DNA of 64,000 nucleotides from Hirundichthys speculiger (GCA_018398805.1 JAGFBZ010001180.1:434001-498000), one strand, 5' to 3'; positions 21,995 to 35,222 are shown, numbered from the stretch's first letter. The notes: a model not told the origin generated them from the letters alone. Translations and numbers: made by a program.

Positions 21995-23438
21995 CAACCC
22001 CAAAATCAAAAAAAGCTGGGCAAACTGTATAAAACATACATAAAAACCGAATGCAATGATTTGCAAATCTCATAAATCCATATTTTATTTCCAACAGAAC
22101 ATAAAGAACATTTCACATGTTGTAACTTTGACATTTTACCATTTCATGGTAAAATATTACCTCATTTTGACTTTGATGACAGCAACAATGAAGTTGGACC
22201 AGGGTGATGTTTATCAGTTGTGTAACATCCCCTCCTCTTTTAACTGTAAATGTCCGGGAAGTGAGGAGACCAGTTTTGGACTTCTAAGAGAGGAATGTTG
22301 TCCCATTCTTGTCTGATGCAGGATTCTAGCTGCTCATCGGTCCTGGGCCTTTGTAGCCGGATTTATCGTTTTGTTTTCTGTTGGTGAAAGGTCTGGACTG
22401 AAGGCAGACCGGTACAGTACTTAGACTCTTCTCACAGACTCTGCGTCCATTGCATCAGCACAGATGGAGTATATGGTTTAGCATCATCTTGCTAAAATAT
22501 GCAAGGCCTTCCCTGAAAGAGAAGTTGCCTGGATGGGAGCATGTTGCTCTAAAACCAATGTACTCTTCAGCACTGGTGCCTTTCCAGATGTGCAAGCTGC
22601 CCAATACATAGACACTAATGCAACCTCACACCATCAGAGATGCACACTTTTGAACACTTCTGCTGATAACCAGCTGGGTGGTCCCTCTCCTCTTTAGTCA
22701 GCAGGACACAGCATCCATGTCTTCCAAACAGAATTTCAATTTTTGATTAATTTGACCACAGAACAGTTTTCCATTTTGCCTCGGATATTTTAGATGAGCT
22801 TTGGCCCAGAGAAGACGTCATGGATCATGTTCAAATATGGCCTTCTTCTTCGCATGATACAGCTTTAACTTGCAGATTGCACCGCAATCTGTGTTCAAAG
22901 ACAGTGTTCCTGAGCCCTATACAGTGATGTCCAGTAGAGAATCGGTCCTGTTTTTTTTAACGCAGTGCCGTCTATGGGCCCAACACTCACGCACTTCCAG
23001 TGTTGACCTCGGCCCTTGGCCTCATGGCCACAGATACTCCTCCTAATTCTCTTAATCTTTTGTAATTTTATGCTGTGAAGATGGTGGGCTCTTCAAAGTC
23101 TTTGCAATTTTACACTGAGGAACATTTTTGTGAAATTGTTTTAAGAGGCAGTTTGTTCCAGATTGGTGAACCTCTGCCCATCTTTACAACTGAGATGTTC
23201 TATATTCCCAGTCATGTTACTAACCTGTTGCCAGTTAATCTAATCAGGTGTCAAATTCTCCTCCATTTGTTTTTGATTGCATCACTTGCTTTTCCAGACT
23301 TTCTTCGGCCCTGTTTTTTGAGATGTGTTCCTGCTATCAAAGTCAAAATGAGTAATATTTTTCATCAGATGGTAAAATATCCTTAATTTCAGCATCCGAT
23401 ATGTTCTCAGCGTCTCAACTTTTTTGGAATTGGGGTTG
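21995..23438 (-). mobile_element. Tc1-like transposon, full length but decayed
   Basis: Inverted ends: left CAACCCCAAAATCAAAAAAA with AGCTGGG following, right (reverse complement) CAACCCCAATTCCAAAAAAG. Subterminal repeats are recognisable on the left (GCAATGATTTGCAAATCTCA). The left flank is TA (21993-21994); the right TA has mutated to AA. At 1444 bp it has the usual size for a fish Tc1 element. The transposase runs on the minus strand. Confidence 0.85.
22200..23150 (-). pseudogene. Tc1-like transposase pseudogene
   Basis: Reading the minus strand from about 23150 to 22200 follows a Tc1 transposase. It has an N-terminal helix-turn-helix region near 23100, the middle section with 'WAKAHLKYPRQNGKLFCGQI' type sequence near 22790, and the tail IRQEWDNIPLLEV (about 22280-22318), which is the C-terminal helix of the family. 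The frame is broken many times and the DDE residues are not contiguous in one frame. Fish Tc1 transposases are about 340 residues; no functional protein can be made here. Confidence 0.75.
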
Positions 23439-23915
23439 AAGATAAGAGTAAGGCACCCTTCAGAAACGGTCATGAATATGTTCGTTTGACATCATTTAGC
23501 CAGGTGGTTTAGTTGATTTAACTCAGAAATCCATTTTTTGACTGATTATATGCACAGTATCAGGGATTTCCCGCTGACAGACAACCACTGCCAAACTCGG
23601 CAGGCAGCGTGACAGCAGCAGAACCTACAGAGGACTGCAGTCAACCCGTCACTTTACAATCGTTTATCAAGCTCTCTCACTCCCCTCGTTCTGTCTCTTC
23701 ATTCGTCAAACTCCCCAAATCAAAAGAGAACCAGTGGACCCTGAGGAACACCTGGCCTCAAGTGACAGCCCCCATCTCACACACACACACATGCATATAC
23801 GCACAATGAAAAAGTGTCCTGGCAACAACAGAATTTCATTTCTAACCCCTGTGTCAAGCAGCAGCAAAGAGGTAGGACTATTTTTCATGTAGCTGGAACT
23901 GTGTAGATGTGGCAT

Positions 23916-23952
23916 AGTGTGTGTGTGTGTGTGTGTGTGTGTCTGTGTGTGT
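23916..23952. repeat. (GT)n microsatellite
   Basis: GT dinucleotide run with one TC interruption. Confidence 0.95.
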
Positions 23953-24069
23953 ATATGGGTCAGGGCTGACTGGACACAGATTAGAGGTGGCTTTACAGGC
24001 CACTCCCTCATTGAGCAACAGCCAGAGTGTGACTGCTGTTTCTCTCACTCTGTCTCCCTACTTACTGAA

Positions 24070-24093
24070 ATCTTTCTTTCTTTCTTTCTTTCT
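24070..24093. repeat. (TTTC)n microsatellite
   Basis: Tandem TTTC units. Confidence 0.9.
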
Positions 24094-24099
24094 ACAACA

Positions 24100-25170
24100 T
24101 GGTTTTCTACTTTGGTGATTGAAATTGATGTAAATGAGAGTTTATGTGATAAAGTGATCTGAGCTTTGTGATTTGTAAAAAAAAAAAAGCACAAATCTGT
24201 ATAACGTGCTTCTCATGTGACGTCAAAAACATGACATTAGAATCATCTTTGGGAAAGCAGCTCCCATAATAAGATACTCTCTATGTCAAATCTAAACAAC
24301 ATGGGCAGCATGCGTGATATGTTAAGATATGCATGTATGCACCCACAGACACACTTAGTTTGAACGTCTCAAACATTTGTCAATAAGTGTGTGTGGGAGG
24401 TGTGTAAGAAGGAAAAGTTTGTGTGTGTTAGAAGGGGCGACAGACGTATCCAGTGACAGTCCCATGAAGAATGAAGTCACCTGGCTTTCCCCTGTCTTTG
24501 AAGGTCAAGAAGACCCACTTGCATATTCATGGCTAAGCATGTGTTTGTAAGTGTGTGTGTCTCGCATAAAAGTGCATAGATGTCTGTGTGTGTTCAAGCG
24601 CGTCCACGCACAAGTGTGTGTGCCTGGGATCGATGGCTTTTAATTGTTTTTTCCTGAGCTGTGGAAGGAAGTGCCAGCAGCTATTGATTGGATGGAGGGA
24701 TGGTAGAGGAGCGAGGGAGAGGATGGGAAGACAGAGGGAGTACAAAAGAGGAAGAGAGGGAGACAGTGTGGCAGACAAGAAGGAAATGTGACAAGACAGG
24801 GTGGCGACATGAAACATAGAATCACTGTCTAGTGGGTGAACGAGAGGTGTATGCGTGTGTGTGTGTGTGTCAGAGAGTAAAGAAGAGGGGGTTGATGTGT
24901 GCCGTGTGCATATGTAAGTGTGTGTGTGTGTGAGAGAAGGGGGGTGGGGGAATGTCACAGGGTGTCTGATCTGGATGCTACACACACTTTGCGTGCAGCA
25001 CTCACAAGCTGCATTATTGAGTCAGGTAAAGTGTGTGTGTGCAGGTATATGTGTGTGATTGCTGCAGCTGGGTTAAAGACCATTCATTTTACTTGATATA
25101 TTTAGCAATAACATTTTGAATTTAGAGCTCTGAATTTGAATGTAATTCATGTTGTATCATGTTATAGCTA
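24100..25170. other. non-coding stretch rich in GT/CA runs
   Basis: Repeated short (GT)n stretches (near 24855, 24917 and 25030) give long but low-complexity antisense frames. No gene recognised. Confidence 0.55.
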
Positions 25171-25175
25171 AATTA

Positions 25176-25860
25176 AGCACCAAAAGTAAGGCAATTTGTG
25201 ATTGGTGGATTACTTCTTTATTGTAACAATGCTTCCAGGCGATAAATCTTATACTGTTGGAAAGCCTGATTATTTTCCGTTTAAATGGTACCACATTCGT
25301 AAGGAACTGTTTTGGTGTGGTCAGTGTGATGGTGTGGGGCGGCATTTCACTCACTGGAAAAATTGGGTTTGTCATCATTGGAGGCAATCTCAATGCAGAG
25401 AGATATGAAGGTGAAATTCTACAACCGGACTCTGTTCTTTCAAGATGAGGCCCCCACAGAGCAGGGTTTATCAGAGACCACCTTCAGAATTTGGATATTG
25501 GAGAGGATGGAACGGCCCGCCAGCAGTCCTGACCTCAATCCAGACTGACCAACACAACTACGCTGGGTGACTTGCAACAAACGCTGGTTGAAGAAGGGGA
25601 TGTCATCCCACAGCAGTGCATGACCAGACTGGTAACCACCCTAAGGAGGGGTTGCCAAGGGTTTGTTGCTGGGTAGGGTCCTTCCACACACTACTGAGGC
25701 TCCTGTTTGATAAATGAATACATTTAGATTGTTAAATTGCCAATATGTCTTGTTTCTTCAGATGTCAATCATCTAGTCCACCAAACAACACTAAACAAGT
25801 GTCAACAGGGGAAAAAAAAACACACGAGTGCATGTTCCTTATAAATGTGGCAGCACTGGA
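25176..25860 (+). mobile_element. Tc1/mariner element, second copy of the 13.5-kb family
   Basis: Starts after TA (25174-25175) with AGCACCAAAAGTAAGGCAAT, the same terminus as the copy at 13526-14293, followed by TTGTAACAATGCTTCCAGGC. The right part contains GTGCATGTTCCTTATAAATG, matching the internal sequence at about 13890-13910, but the final inverted arm is missing, so the right end is truncated or diverged. Confidence 0.75.
25300..25690 (+). pseudogene. mariner-family transposase fragment
   Basis: Plus-strand frames give VVSVMVWGGISLTGKIGF (the VWGGI block between the first and second catalytic Asp). Then, across a frame change, EQGLSETTFRIWILERMERP followed by ASSPDLNPD, the 'SPDLNPIE' block containing the third catalytic residue; here the residue after NP is D, and a stop follows. 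The C-terminal tail is recognisable as EEGDVIPQQCMTRLVTTLRR. The N-terminal DNA-binding domain is missing. Not functional. Confidence 0.8.
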
Positions 25861-26041
25861 GTTACTAGTGTTAGAGAAGTACATAGTGGAGGAGCTCATG
25901 TCTCTCACTCCACAGTTATAAATCAATAAACCAGCAAATATCATATCTAAATTTTAATGTTTTATCAGGGTGTTTTGTTCATATATTTCACAAGTAAATT
26001 TCTAGGATATTAAGTCGTGATAAGAAAAATAAATCTTATAC

Positions 26042-26710
26042 TAGTGCTGGGCGATATGGAAAAAAATCATATATCACGATATGGACTATTTTATATCACG
26101 ATAACGATATATATCACGATATGGTCATGATATGGTCGATATATCACGACCATAATAAAGTATGTTTTCAGTTATTCTCTGAAAAGTTTGACAAAAATTT
26201 CATTGCTTACTTTTCAACTTTATTTTGAAAGGACATTTAGCTGAACTGTCACAAACATACATTTTAGTGCAGCAAAAACAGGTAGGTACAGAGGTACAGT
26301 AGCTTTCACATTTTTTTAAAAGTGCACAACAGTTTCTGAGAGGAAAAACACATTTTTGCACTAAATTTCAGCTATAAAAAAATAAACACAAATTAATTAT
26401 TCATCTTTCTGAAATCTGTAACCTTGTAGTGCAAAGTTTGCAAACCAATATAGTGTCTAAAGTAAACATCAGGGTTGAAGAGAACTCTGTTTAAGGCATT
26501 AACCATGAATAAAAGTGCAAACATAAAAGGCTACTTTGTAGAAGTAGATATGATTCTATCAAATTTATCATTGCAGGTTATTTAATTACATATTTGCTGT
26601 AATAATTGATAAAATTAGGTTAGAAACAATAGAAACGATAGAAGAGAAATGGTACGATATACACTTTTATATTATCCCCACGATATATATCGTCATATTG
26701 CCCAGCACTA
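26042..26710. mobile_element. non-autonomous hAT element (669 bp)
   Basis: Inverted ends: left TAGTGCTGGGCGATATGG, right (reverse complement) TAGTGCTGGGCAATATGA. Flanking 8-mers TCTTATAC (26034-26041) and TGTTATAC (26711-26718) match at 7 of 8 positions, a hAT-style duplication. The left arm is rich in ATATCACGATAT palindromic units repeated several times. No transposase frame. Confidence 0.85.
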
Positions 26711-29700
26711 TGTTATACTGTAATAACTAAAAATGCTCTTCTTTTCCAAAGCTATCAGAGCATTCAGATGGTCCGATGCAGTGATGAGTTATTGTGACTC
26801 TGGGTCCCCCAGTCAATCCAAATCCTCACAACATTATCAATATTGTTTTTTTCCCCTGCAGGATCGTGTTAATGTAGTTGATTAAATTAAAGGGCCACTC
26901 ATCATAATTAAAAAAATATGAGCACAATTCACCTTCTGCCTCTGTCACCCAGTCTTTCAAAAATTTACTGTGAGACAAAGGCTTACTCCTTTTTTTTATT
27001 ATTATTCAAGCAGTTTTTAGTTAATTCTTGTCGCTACATCACAGATGATTGACTGCTCTGTAAAAATAATCCTCCTGAAAATGAAGTTGGAGAAATAAAA
27101 TCTGGAGCCCTTGATCATAATGACACTGTCTTGTCTTATCAAATATTTTACCTTTGAAAGAAAACTAACAGAAAAATGTGGTTAGATTTGTGACATTCAA
27201 ACAGCTTCTTTCCTTTCAAAGCATTCATTTCAAATCAGGTCTCTTGTTTGTTTGTTTTGTTTTGCGTGTTTCCCCCTTCACAAATGGAAACATGGACTGA
27301 GATTGTTCTCTCGTCTCAATTTGTTCATGTGTGCACGTAGAGGAAAACTGACTAAATACAAGATGTAGATGTGAAAGTTACTATGATTAATGTCTAAATG
27401 CTGGTTGAAAATCTATTTCTGTGTTCTTCAGGACAAATTTTCTTTTTGGAAAAATGAGACATTCATACATTTATTTTAATGATTTCACAAAGAATAATTA
27501 AATATGGGTGTGCTTAATCTAACAATGTTTCATTTATGTAATTTTTTAAATTAAATTCAGACATTTTGTAATGATTTAAAAGAAGCATATTTCATCCAAA
27601 CTAATATATACAGTAAATTTAGAAATTACAATGTATAGGATATGTATTTAATGTCACTAGAATGTGATGATTGTTCATAATGTTCAGTCTCAGTCATTTA
27701 ATATTTTGTAATGTTGGAGATCTTAGCTGCTTGATGCTTCCTGTTCAACAATTAGAAAAAACACATGCTGAAGAAAGGGTGTAAAGTCATTGTTGCTTTT
27801 CTTCTTTTTTGCTTTTAAAGTCACGGTACAAACCTGGCCCTCCAGCTTTTAGGTTATTTCTAAGTTAGCAGAGAAGAAAAAGCTGGAGGTTGAGATTAGA
27901 TTGGTGTCAATGGTGTTGGTCAACCCTGACCCAGTGTTAACTGAGGCTTTTTTTTTTGTTGTTGTTTTTTGGGGGGGGTTTTTTAGTGTGGGAGGTAAAA
28001 TGTGTGTGCTTCTTTAGTGTATGTGAGCACATTTCCGTGTGTTTACAAGTGTGTTTGGACTAAAAGTAACAAGCTTTATTCCCTAACAATGTTCCACCTT
28101 GCCCTTATTACACACAGGTTAAAGCGGCATTTCCTATCAAGAGAGCTATGGTCCAATCAAGAGAGGTATAGAACACACACACACACACACGCACAGAGTG
28201 GACTGTGCACTGGTTCCACTGGTTTCACTGGTGACGAAGGCCATAAACCCTCGACCAGCATAAAAGGGAGGGGTTGCGATTATGTTTGAACAAAGGTGTA
28301 GATGTTACTTTTTAATTGAATTTAATGCAATCAGTACGCCATCACCGAACTCTAGTTGAAGGGGAAATAAAAAGATTTAATGCAGTCTTTTTTTTTTTTT
28401 TTAAAAAGTGAAAAAAAAGTTATGCTTCCAGCAATTTTACTTAAGGCAAACATTTCTAAAATTCTTTTGTTTTTGCACTCTTATCTCTGTGTATTGCCTT
28501 TTGGTTTAATAATTTTTTTTAAGTTTTCCTTGTGTATGTTTGCCCAACTTTATTGTCTGTAGACAATGTATCTGTTGCTGTGCAGCAAAGTGAGAATTAG
28601 GGCCTCAATTAGGGTTTTTGGTGATTAAGAGATCCCTCTATACTTTTGCATGCCTGTTTTTTGTTTTCTTTAATAAATAATTAATGTCATGAGACAGATG
28701 CTCAACCAAGAGGGAACACACTCACACGTTTTTACAGCACATAATACAATATAATATCAAATAAATTATATGATATTATATAAGTACTGCTTATTTTAAT
28801 CACATTATTCATTTCTAAAGTCATACAATCATAGATATATGTATCAGAGTTTTTTTTTTTTTTTTTAATTCTTTTACACATCAACAATGTCTCAGAAGCA
28901 CCTGAGCATCTGAGCTGGAACTTCACATTCACTAGTTGTGAATCCACACAACCAAAACATCTGTTTTCATGGTTCTGATACATATAGAGCAACACTGACA
29001 AGGAGAACATTTAAAACTAGAAAAGTCAACAGAAATGCTACATTACAAATGCTTTATGGGGGCACCAAAAGCTGATAAAGCTCTCTCATCCTTCCTACTC
29101 TGCATGCCTGGACCAAAGACAGAAGAGCGACCACCTTGACCTTCCTTCTGATGCTCTCATTCTTTCAGTTTCTTTAGCCTTTTGCTTTCCAACATTTTTC
29201 TGCAATTGGCAAAGGAGGAAAAATCATTGTTGTTTATGATCATTATGCGTTAATCTCCCTGAAGTGAACCCACTGTAATATGTTATCTGTGTAAAAATGC
29301 TGAAGGCATAGCTGTTGCATTGTAAAAGTAAATAAACTGTAACTGTCAGTGGCTCAGGTTTAAGTACCTCAACAAAGGCTTGTTTTGTTTACTGCTAATA
29401 AATTTCAACAAACTGTTATTTAGAAATGCTCTAGAAATGTATACTAACAGCCACATATTTAAGGTTTAAAATGTGATGTGGATTACTCCAGGCTACTGCA
29501 ATGTCGGCTTACCTTCACTAAAGTCAATGCAGCTGTAAATTCTCGCAAAATGTAAACTTTCAACTACTTCCGCGTTATTCTCACAAATTATGCAGCCACG
29601 TCAGAGAGACGGGGACTGCTGCGGCACAGGGCGATAGATGGCACACGCATCAGTGGGGGAGGGGATTTATTCCAGGTCATATACTCAGAGCTCAAATACA

Positions 29701-29744
29701 GGTTTTGTAAATAATTTTTCATTTAAATTAAATTCTGCTCTTTG

Positions 29745-29850
29745 GTGGACTGGCCACCCAGCCTTTTGCCCAAAGATGCATGGAAAAGCCTCCAGCAGAC
29801 CCCTGTGACCCTTAAATTAGGAATAAGAAGGTTTTGATGGATGGATTAAA
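29745..29850 (+). mobile_element. SINE 3' fragment
   Basis: GGTGGACTGGCCACCCAGCC through CTCCAGCAGACCCCTGTGAC to GATGGATGGATT matches the 3' third of the SINE at 32759-33118. Confidence 0.7.
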
Positions 29851-31337
29851 TTCAAAGAGCTAAAGAACAACCTTAAATATAAAACTAGAGATATTCTGCA
29901 AAAAAGGTACCTATTAAGGTTAGAGCGCAGAGAGGCACTTGCAATAAAGATAGTGACAGATGGCAGTGACTGCCTCTAATATGAATAAATGTAGAATTAT
30001 GCTTTGATAGGCTTGTCTAGAATTTAATCCAGAAGCCAAATTTAGCACCAGTGCACATTTGATTAGCTAATCATACAAACCGGTGCTGGAAAGCAGAACA
30101 AGAAGAAGAAAGTGAGTCAAGGACAGACAGCAAGGCTTCCAACAGTAAATTAATGGACAAACCTCATGATTTCCTTTAACTGCTTTTAAAGTCAGCTAAC
30201 TTAAATAAAAATGTGGTTTTGGGTTGTTTTTATTTTATTTCCTTGGCAATTAGTGTAACAAATGAATTAAGAAACAAAACTGAAGAAAAAAATGCATGAG
30301 AGGAAAGCAATTTGCACTGTTTGACACTTTTACAAGGTGCGTGCCTCAATACTGGCTGCCGGTGCCCCACTAAAATCATGTTGTAGTAAGCCAGTAGAAT
30401 GAAATTATTTTAAAATAATACAAGTGTATTTCTTTTCTTTTTCTTTTTTTTTTAACCTTCCACCAAGCAACAAACAATGCAGCTGAAATCAGAATTGAAG
30501 TTGAACTGGGGAAGTTTGATGTCTGGGTCTGTACAGGGTCATGCATTGTGCACAACAGGGTTCACATGGTTTCTACACAACAGCAGTGGACACGCAGAAG
30601 TCCAGCATTTATATGTTAGGAGTTAAAATTGAAACACACATCAAGACTGGACCAGAGAGGGGCAATAGATGCAGTTTGTAGTAGAACATCTTTGAGAGCA
30701 TCACACAAATAAAACACGGTCACTAAAGTTAGCAGCAAACTGGATTAGCTCTAAGATGGTGGTGACGGTTGGTTAATATTGATGTATCCTGACTGGCCTT
30801 CCCAACAGCCAATATAGTTATCTGATGCACTTTATTTTTTTAGTAAAACTTGTTGCAGTGTCTCTCATTCTGACTGAGTTTAAATTTACTATATATTTAG
30901 TGCATATGGTAAATGTGCCATTTTCACCAGTTCAGAATTTACCAAACCATTGTCAACAGGCCAGGCTTTATGCATTACTTATACAAGACGTATCTCAGAG
31001 CTACTATTCAAAACAACCAAGTTGGATGTAGAAATGCTAATAACTCCTCGGCTCAACATTGTGCATTAGGAGGCATCCAGATGTCTAGGGAGAATGGTAC
31101 TTGCTGCTTTGTCATATTCATGCTCTCTGTTGTATTCCCTTGCTCTCAAAGTGTTGCTTACTGACTCTTCCCACATTGGAGCCCAGTTTCTCTGTCTCAG
31201 TCCCTCCATCACCCTCTTTAAGTCTCGCTTCTTGCCCTGAAACCTCCATTCCAAAAGATGTGATAATCAACATCTACTGAAGCACAGCAGAAAAACATTT
31301 AAGTGAGGAGAAGGTGGTGGTAGTGGAGACAAGGACT

Positions 31338-31372
31338 GGAGGGGGTGGGGGTGGGGGCGGGGGGGGTTGGGT
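31338..31372. repeat. G-rich tract
   Basis: GGGGGTGGGG units in tandem; G-quadruplex potential. Confidence 0.8.
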
Positions 31373-31424
31373 AAAGCGGTGTTCAGTTGGGGTGTTGAAT
31401 TGGTGGAGAGGAGATAGCAGCGAC

Positions 31425-31425
<1 letters not shown>

Positions 31426-31462
<37 letters not shown>
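31426..31462. repeat. (CA)n microsatellite
   Basis: About 18 CA units. Confidence 0.95.
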
Positions 31463-31464
<2 letters not shown>

Positions 31465-32758
31465 GCTCTGCGCTGCTCCGCCACACTGTCAAATCTGCCT
31501 CGCATTCACAGAAACTCACAAAGATTCCCTGTAATAGATTCTCGTCTTGACACTCAATTCCGTGGCGAGACGATCCCGCTTTATCCCTCCCTGCATCAAA
31601 TATTTAAACACTTGTATTAGTGGCTGTGTCATTCCCTCAAACAACCGAAGCTCAGAGCACCAATCTACTCTCCTCCCTCTCTTCTTCTTCTTATTTATTC
31701 TCTGTCTGTCCTCCACCATGCTCACCCTCTTTCCTCACCTTTCACAATTCCACCCTTAATATCCCCATTTCTATGAGCTGCTTGTCTCCTCCACCATCCA
31801 GGTTATGTTTTTTAAACCTTCTATTTTTCTTATGGAGTGATAGAAGGAGAGAAATAAAAGAGTTGTGTATTTTTTTTCTTTTGCTCCCTTGTTCTTTTCA
31901 AGCCCCTTGAAAGAGGCCTTTCCAATCTCGTGAGCAGAAGCTCTACAGATTGCAACCAGGAGAGAGGGAGCTGGAATGGAGAAGGCAGGATAAAGAGGGA
32001 GGGGAGCGAAGAAGGTGGAGGGGATGGTAGTGTGGCTCGGTGTCGGCGGTGCGCTTGAGTGACGTCTTTCAAGAGGAGCAGTCTAGCTTGTCAAATCGCT
32101 GGCTGCGAAATGAATTGGCATATCTGTTGGGCTCGGAGAGGAGATGTCACGCCATGCTGTTTCATATTCCTCGATAAGGCCAAATAACGCAATTGTCACA
32201 GAGACAGAGAGTGTGTGACAGAATGAGAGAGTTGAGCCACTTGGAGGAGAGTTCTGCTAGAGGGAGGAGGAGAGACTGAGGCTGGCTACAATGGAGCAAG
32301 TATGATCGACAGACGGAGCTTTTACACCTGATACCATGCCTGCCTGTCTGTCTGTTTCTTGATATGGCGGGCTAATGCAAACCTTTTAAAACCACTCAAC
32401 ACAAAAATGTACTGGCTTAACTCTGATTGCTTGCCATTGAAGTTTCCCACCTTTAAGGCCAAACAGAGCTAAATCCATGATCTAATCACTTTTGCAAGAT
32501 TTTTATGGGGGTATATCAGCTTTTGATAGAGCACAATAAAATAGTGAGAATGGCTGGAGATGGTAAAAGCATTAAAGGCCAAGAACTATAATTGAACTCT
32601 ACAATGCAATGAGTAAATTCATCTCGCCCCCCTCAGCAACTGGTAGGCCCCTCATGTCTTAGAGATTATCCGCTTAACTCTTTCATCCATTCCAGTTTGT
32701 TAAGCATGTTTTTGTTGAACCTGACTATCTCTCTTTAACTTCAAAATAATTTCTAAAG

Positions 32759-33118
32759 GGGCAGCACGGTGGCTTGGTGGTCAGCACTGTTGCCTCACAG
32801 CAAGAAGGTTCCTGGTTTGAACCTCAGCAGGGGCCTTTCTGTGTGGAGTTTGCATGTTCTCCCCGTGCTTGCATGGGTTTCTTTTGGGTACTCCGGCTTC
32901 CTCCCACAGTCCAAAGACATGCATGTCAGGTTAATTGGTGGTTCTAAATTGCCCATAGGAGTGATTGTGAGTGTGCATGATTGTTTGTCTACATGTGGCC
33001 CTGCGATGGACTGGCGACCTGTCCAGGGTGGACCCCTGCCTTTCGCCCAAAGAAAGCTGGGATAGACTCCAGCAGATCCCCATGACCCTGCAGAGGATTA
33101 AGCGGGCATAGATAATGG
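32759..33118 (+). mobile_element. full-length tRNA-derived SINE with 13-bp perfect target duplication
   Basis: Begins GGCAGCACGGTGGCTTGGTG (tRNA-like A-box part) and has a B-box-like GGTTTGAACC near 32813. The conserved body includes GTGTGGAGTTTGCATGTTCT and ACTGGCGACCTGTCCAGGGT, and it ends in AAGCGGGCATAGATAATGG. The direct repeat ATAATTTCTAAAG flanks it at 32746-32758 and 33119-33131 with no mismatch. This is the best-preserved SINE in the window. Confidence 0.9.
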
Positions 33119-33131
33119 ATAATTTCTAAAG

Positions 33132-34429
33132 CTAAAAGGAGACACTGTTGCACATTGTAATGCTCCTCATGAAACCTGCTTTCATAATTCCCCCTGTGAA
33201 GTTGAGCTGTGTACAGCTGTGTACAGCTGTGCACAGAATTCCCAGCTCTCGTTGAGATATGCAGCTTGTCACTGGCAGTGTTCATTGTTGTGCTCTTCCC
33301 AGCAGACTCCAGTCTGGTGATGGGCTTATTTGTTCTGTTAGCACTAACTCCGGGAGAGTATCGTTAATGGAGATCATCGTCTCTAGATCTTGGAATGATG
33401 AGTGCGAAGAGACATGTAATAATGCGCTCAGGGTATACGCACGCCTACGGAGGGCTGTGACAGCTGCATCGGGTCTGATAGCAGAATAGGGTTTCTTTGA
33501 AGCTGTAGTCCAGTTGGAAAGATGAAGAGGAAGATTGGACAAACTTGTCTGATTGTTGTCTTACTATGAGTGCAGGTGATTCTGTGTGTCTGTGAATGCA
33601 GGGAGAAGCTCTAGATAGTTCATGGTTACCAGGAAATATGCACAAAAAACAAGAAATGCTGTCAGTTTCTGGCAGAATAGAGTTCACATGCCAAAACACA
33701 GTTTTTTTCACGCACACACAAACACACACACGAGTATATCTGTCAAAATGGAAACCTATGTCTTTGTTAGCTGTTAGCATTCGCTAACTGAACTGCTACC
33801 AAACAAAAAAAAAACAGATATCTAATTTTATTTGATATATCTATGCAGTACTCAACCCATCACTTGACAGATCCAGAAGTAAAAAAATAAACCCAACTGT
33901 CAGTTCACAGATACATTAAAACACCTCATGAGCAAGCTGGTCTCGGAAATTGTTGATGGTTGAAACATCCAACAGCTGGAGAGTTTACTTTTTTTTTCAC
34001 CCGTCCATTGCTCTTATTCAGGTATCGATCTCTTTCTTACTAGTAATTCAATTCTTTTTTTTACCAAAATATTTTTATTGAAATTCTCCACTTTGAAAAT
34101 ACAATCATGTAACCAGTTTGAACAAGCTTCAAATATAAATAATACATGACAGTATCTTACTGGTTCAAGTTGGAGAAATGTTAAAATAAAAAGTGGAATA
34201 AGCAAAAAACAAAACAAAAAAAAAACAGCTTCTCAAAACAGCAGGGGTAAATGGGTCCATATCAAACAGATTGTAAACAATTATACTCATCTATTCAACA
34301 TGTTGTACTGCAGGTTCCAAAATATCAAGAGTCCAACAAGCCCTCTGACAAATCTAAGTCCTTTTAGCATCCGTTAGTATGTTGCTAAGTTAGCTTTATT
34401 GAACATGTTGAAAAAGAAACCTTGAGCAG
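33132..34429. other. non-coding stretch without recognised genes
   Basis: Contains three tandem AGCTGTGTAC units near 33205-33235. I searched the minus strand here for a continuation of the recombinase-like gene (an H-x-x-R box or terminal Tyr block) and found none. Confidence 0.5.
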
Positions 34430-35222
34430 GACCTGGATCATAAAGGGGGACCTTCCTGCTGAAGACAAGCTGGGTAAGGAAAGAAAAGAGATGGGAGACA
34501 GAACAGAGAGAAGATGGAGGACAGAGAGAGTACATTCCGGCAATACTACATAGGACAAACTGTATTATTAATAATTATCAATTAACTGGAGAACTAATAA
34601 TTCAATGCACTTATATTCTGACTATATAAGCAGATGTAGACAGCAACACTGAGGTGGTCAGAGGGTCAGACGGCAGGTCAGCATGTATCTCTGGAAACTC
34701 TGCACTGAAAACATAAACAGAAATGAAGAAAATGGAGGCAGGGGGGCACAAAAAAACTACAGGAACAATGAAGCATAGTTACATTTATGAGGTGCTCCTA
34801 ATTTACTTCAGGGGGGACACCACTCAGTGGATCGTGTTGGGGTCTCCCTGCAGTGTAGACCTATAGCAGCATAGCTATGATAAGGCTGTTTTTCAGACCA
34901 GCCTGCTTTATTCTTGTCTTCAGCCATTCCTATAACTGTAGCTATGACTATTGGCCCTAATACACTATTGTTTAGACTAACTATAAGCTTTACTAAACAA
35001 AAATGTTTCCAGTTTAGTTTTAAAGGTGAAGATGGTGTCAGCCTCCTGAACCCAAACTGGTAGCTGGTTCCATAGTTAAGGTGTCTGATAGCAGAAGGTC
35101 CATCCTCCAAATCCACTTTTGGATAGTCTAGGAACTACAAGTAAACCTGCACTCTGAGAGCAGAGAGCTCTATGAGGAGCATCAGGAGTTATCAGGCCTG
35201 GTAGATAACCAGGAGCTTGGCT
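34430..35222 (-). mobile_element. L2-like LINE 3' fragment, antisense
   Basis: Read on the minus strand it resembles the end of an L2-like ORF: GGTTATCTACCAGGCCTGAT, then blocks for 'PSAIRHLNYGTSYQFGFRRL' (frame 34808-35116) and 'LKLNWKHFCLVKLIVSLN', followed by a 3' untranslated region. In the family this block lies after the RT domain. It begins within about 15 bp of the last recognised exon of the gene at 35236-38255, inside what should be the next intron. Confidence 0.6.

Larger units (their letters stand above)
26720..32740. other. long non-coding stretch, one SINE fragment
   Basis: About 6 kb of AT-rich sequence with T-runs (about 27950, 28388, 28850), CA repeats (28172-28190, 31426-31462) and a G-rich stretch (31338-31372). 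Only a SINE tail at 29745-29850 is recognised. No plausible exon found. Confidence 0.55.

Noticed and set aside
24533..24985. 150-codon minus-strand frame
   Set aside because: His/Thr-rich sequence produced by antisense GT/CA repeats; no domain.
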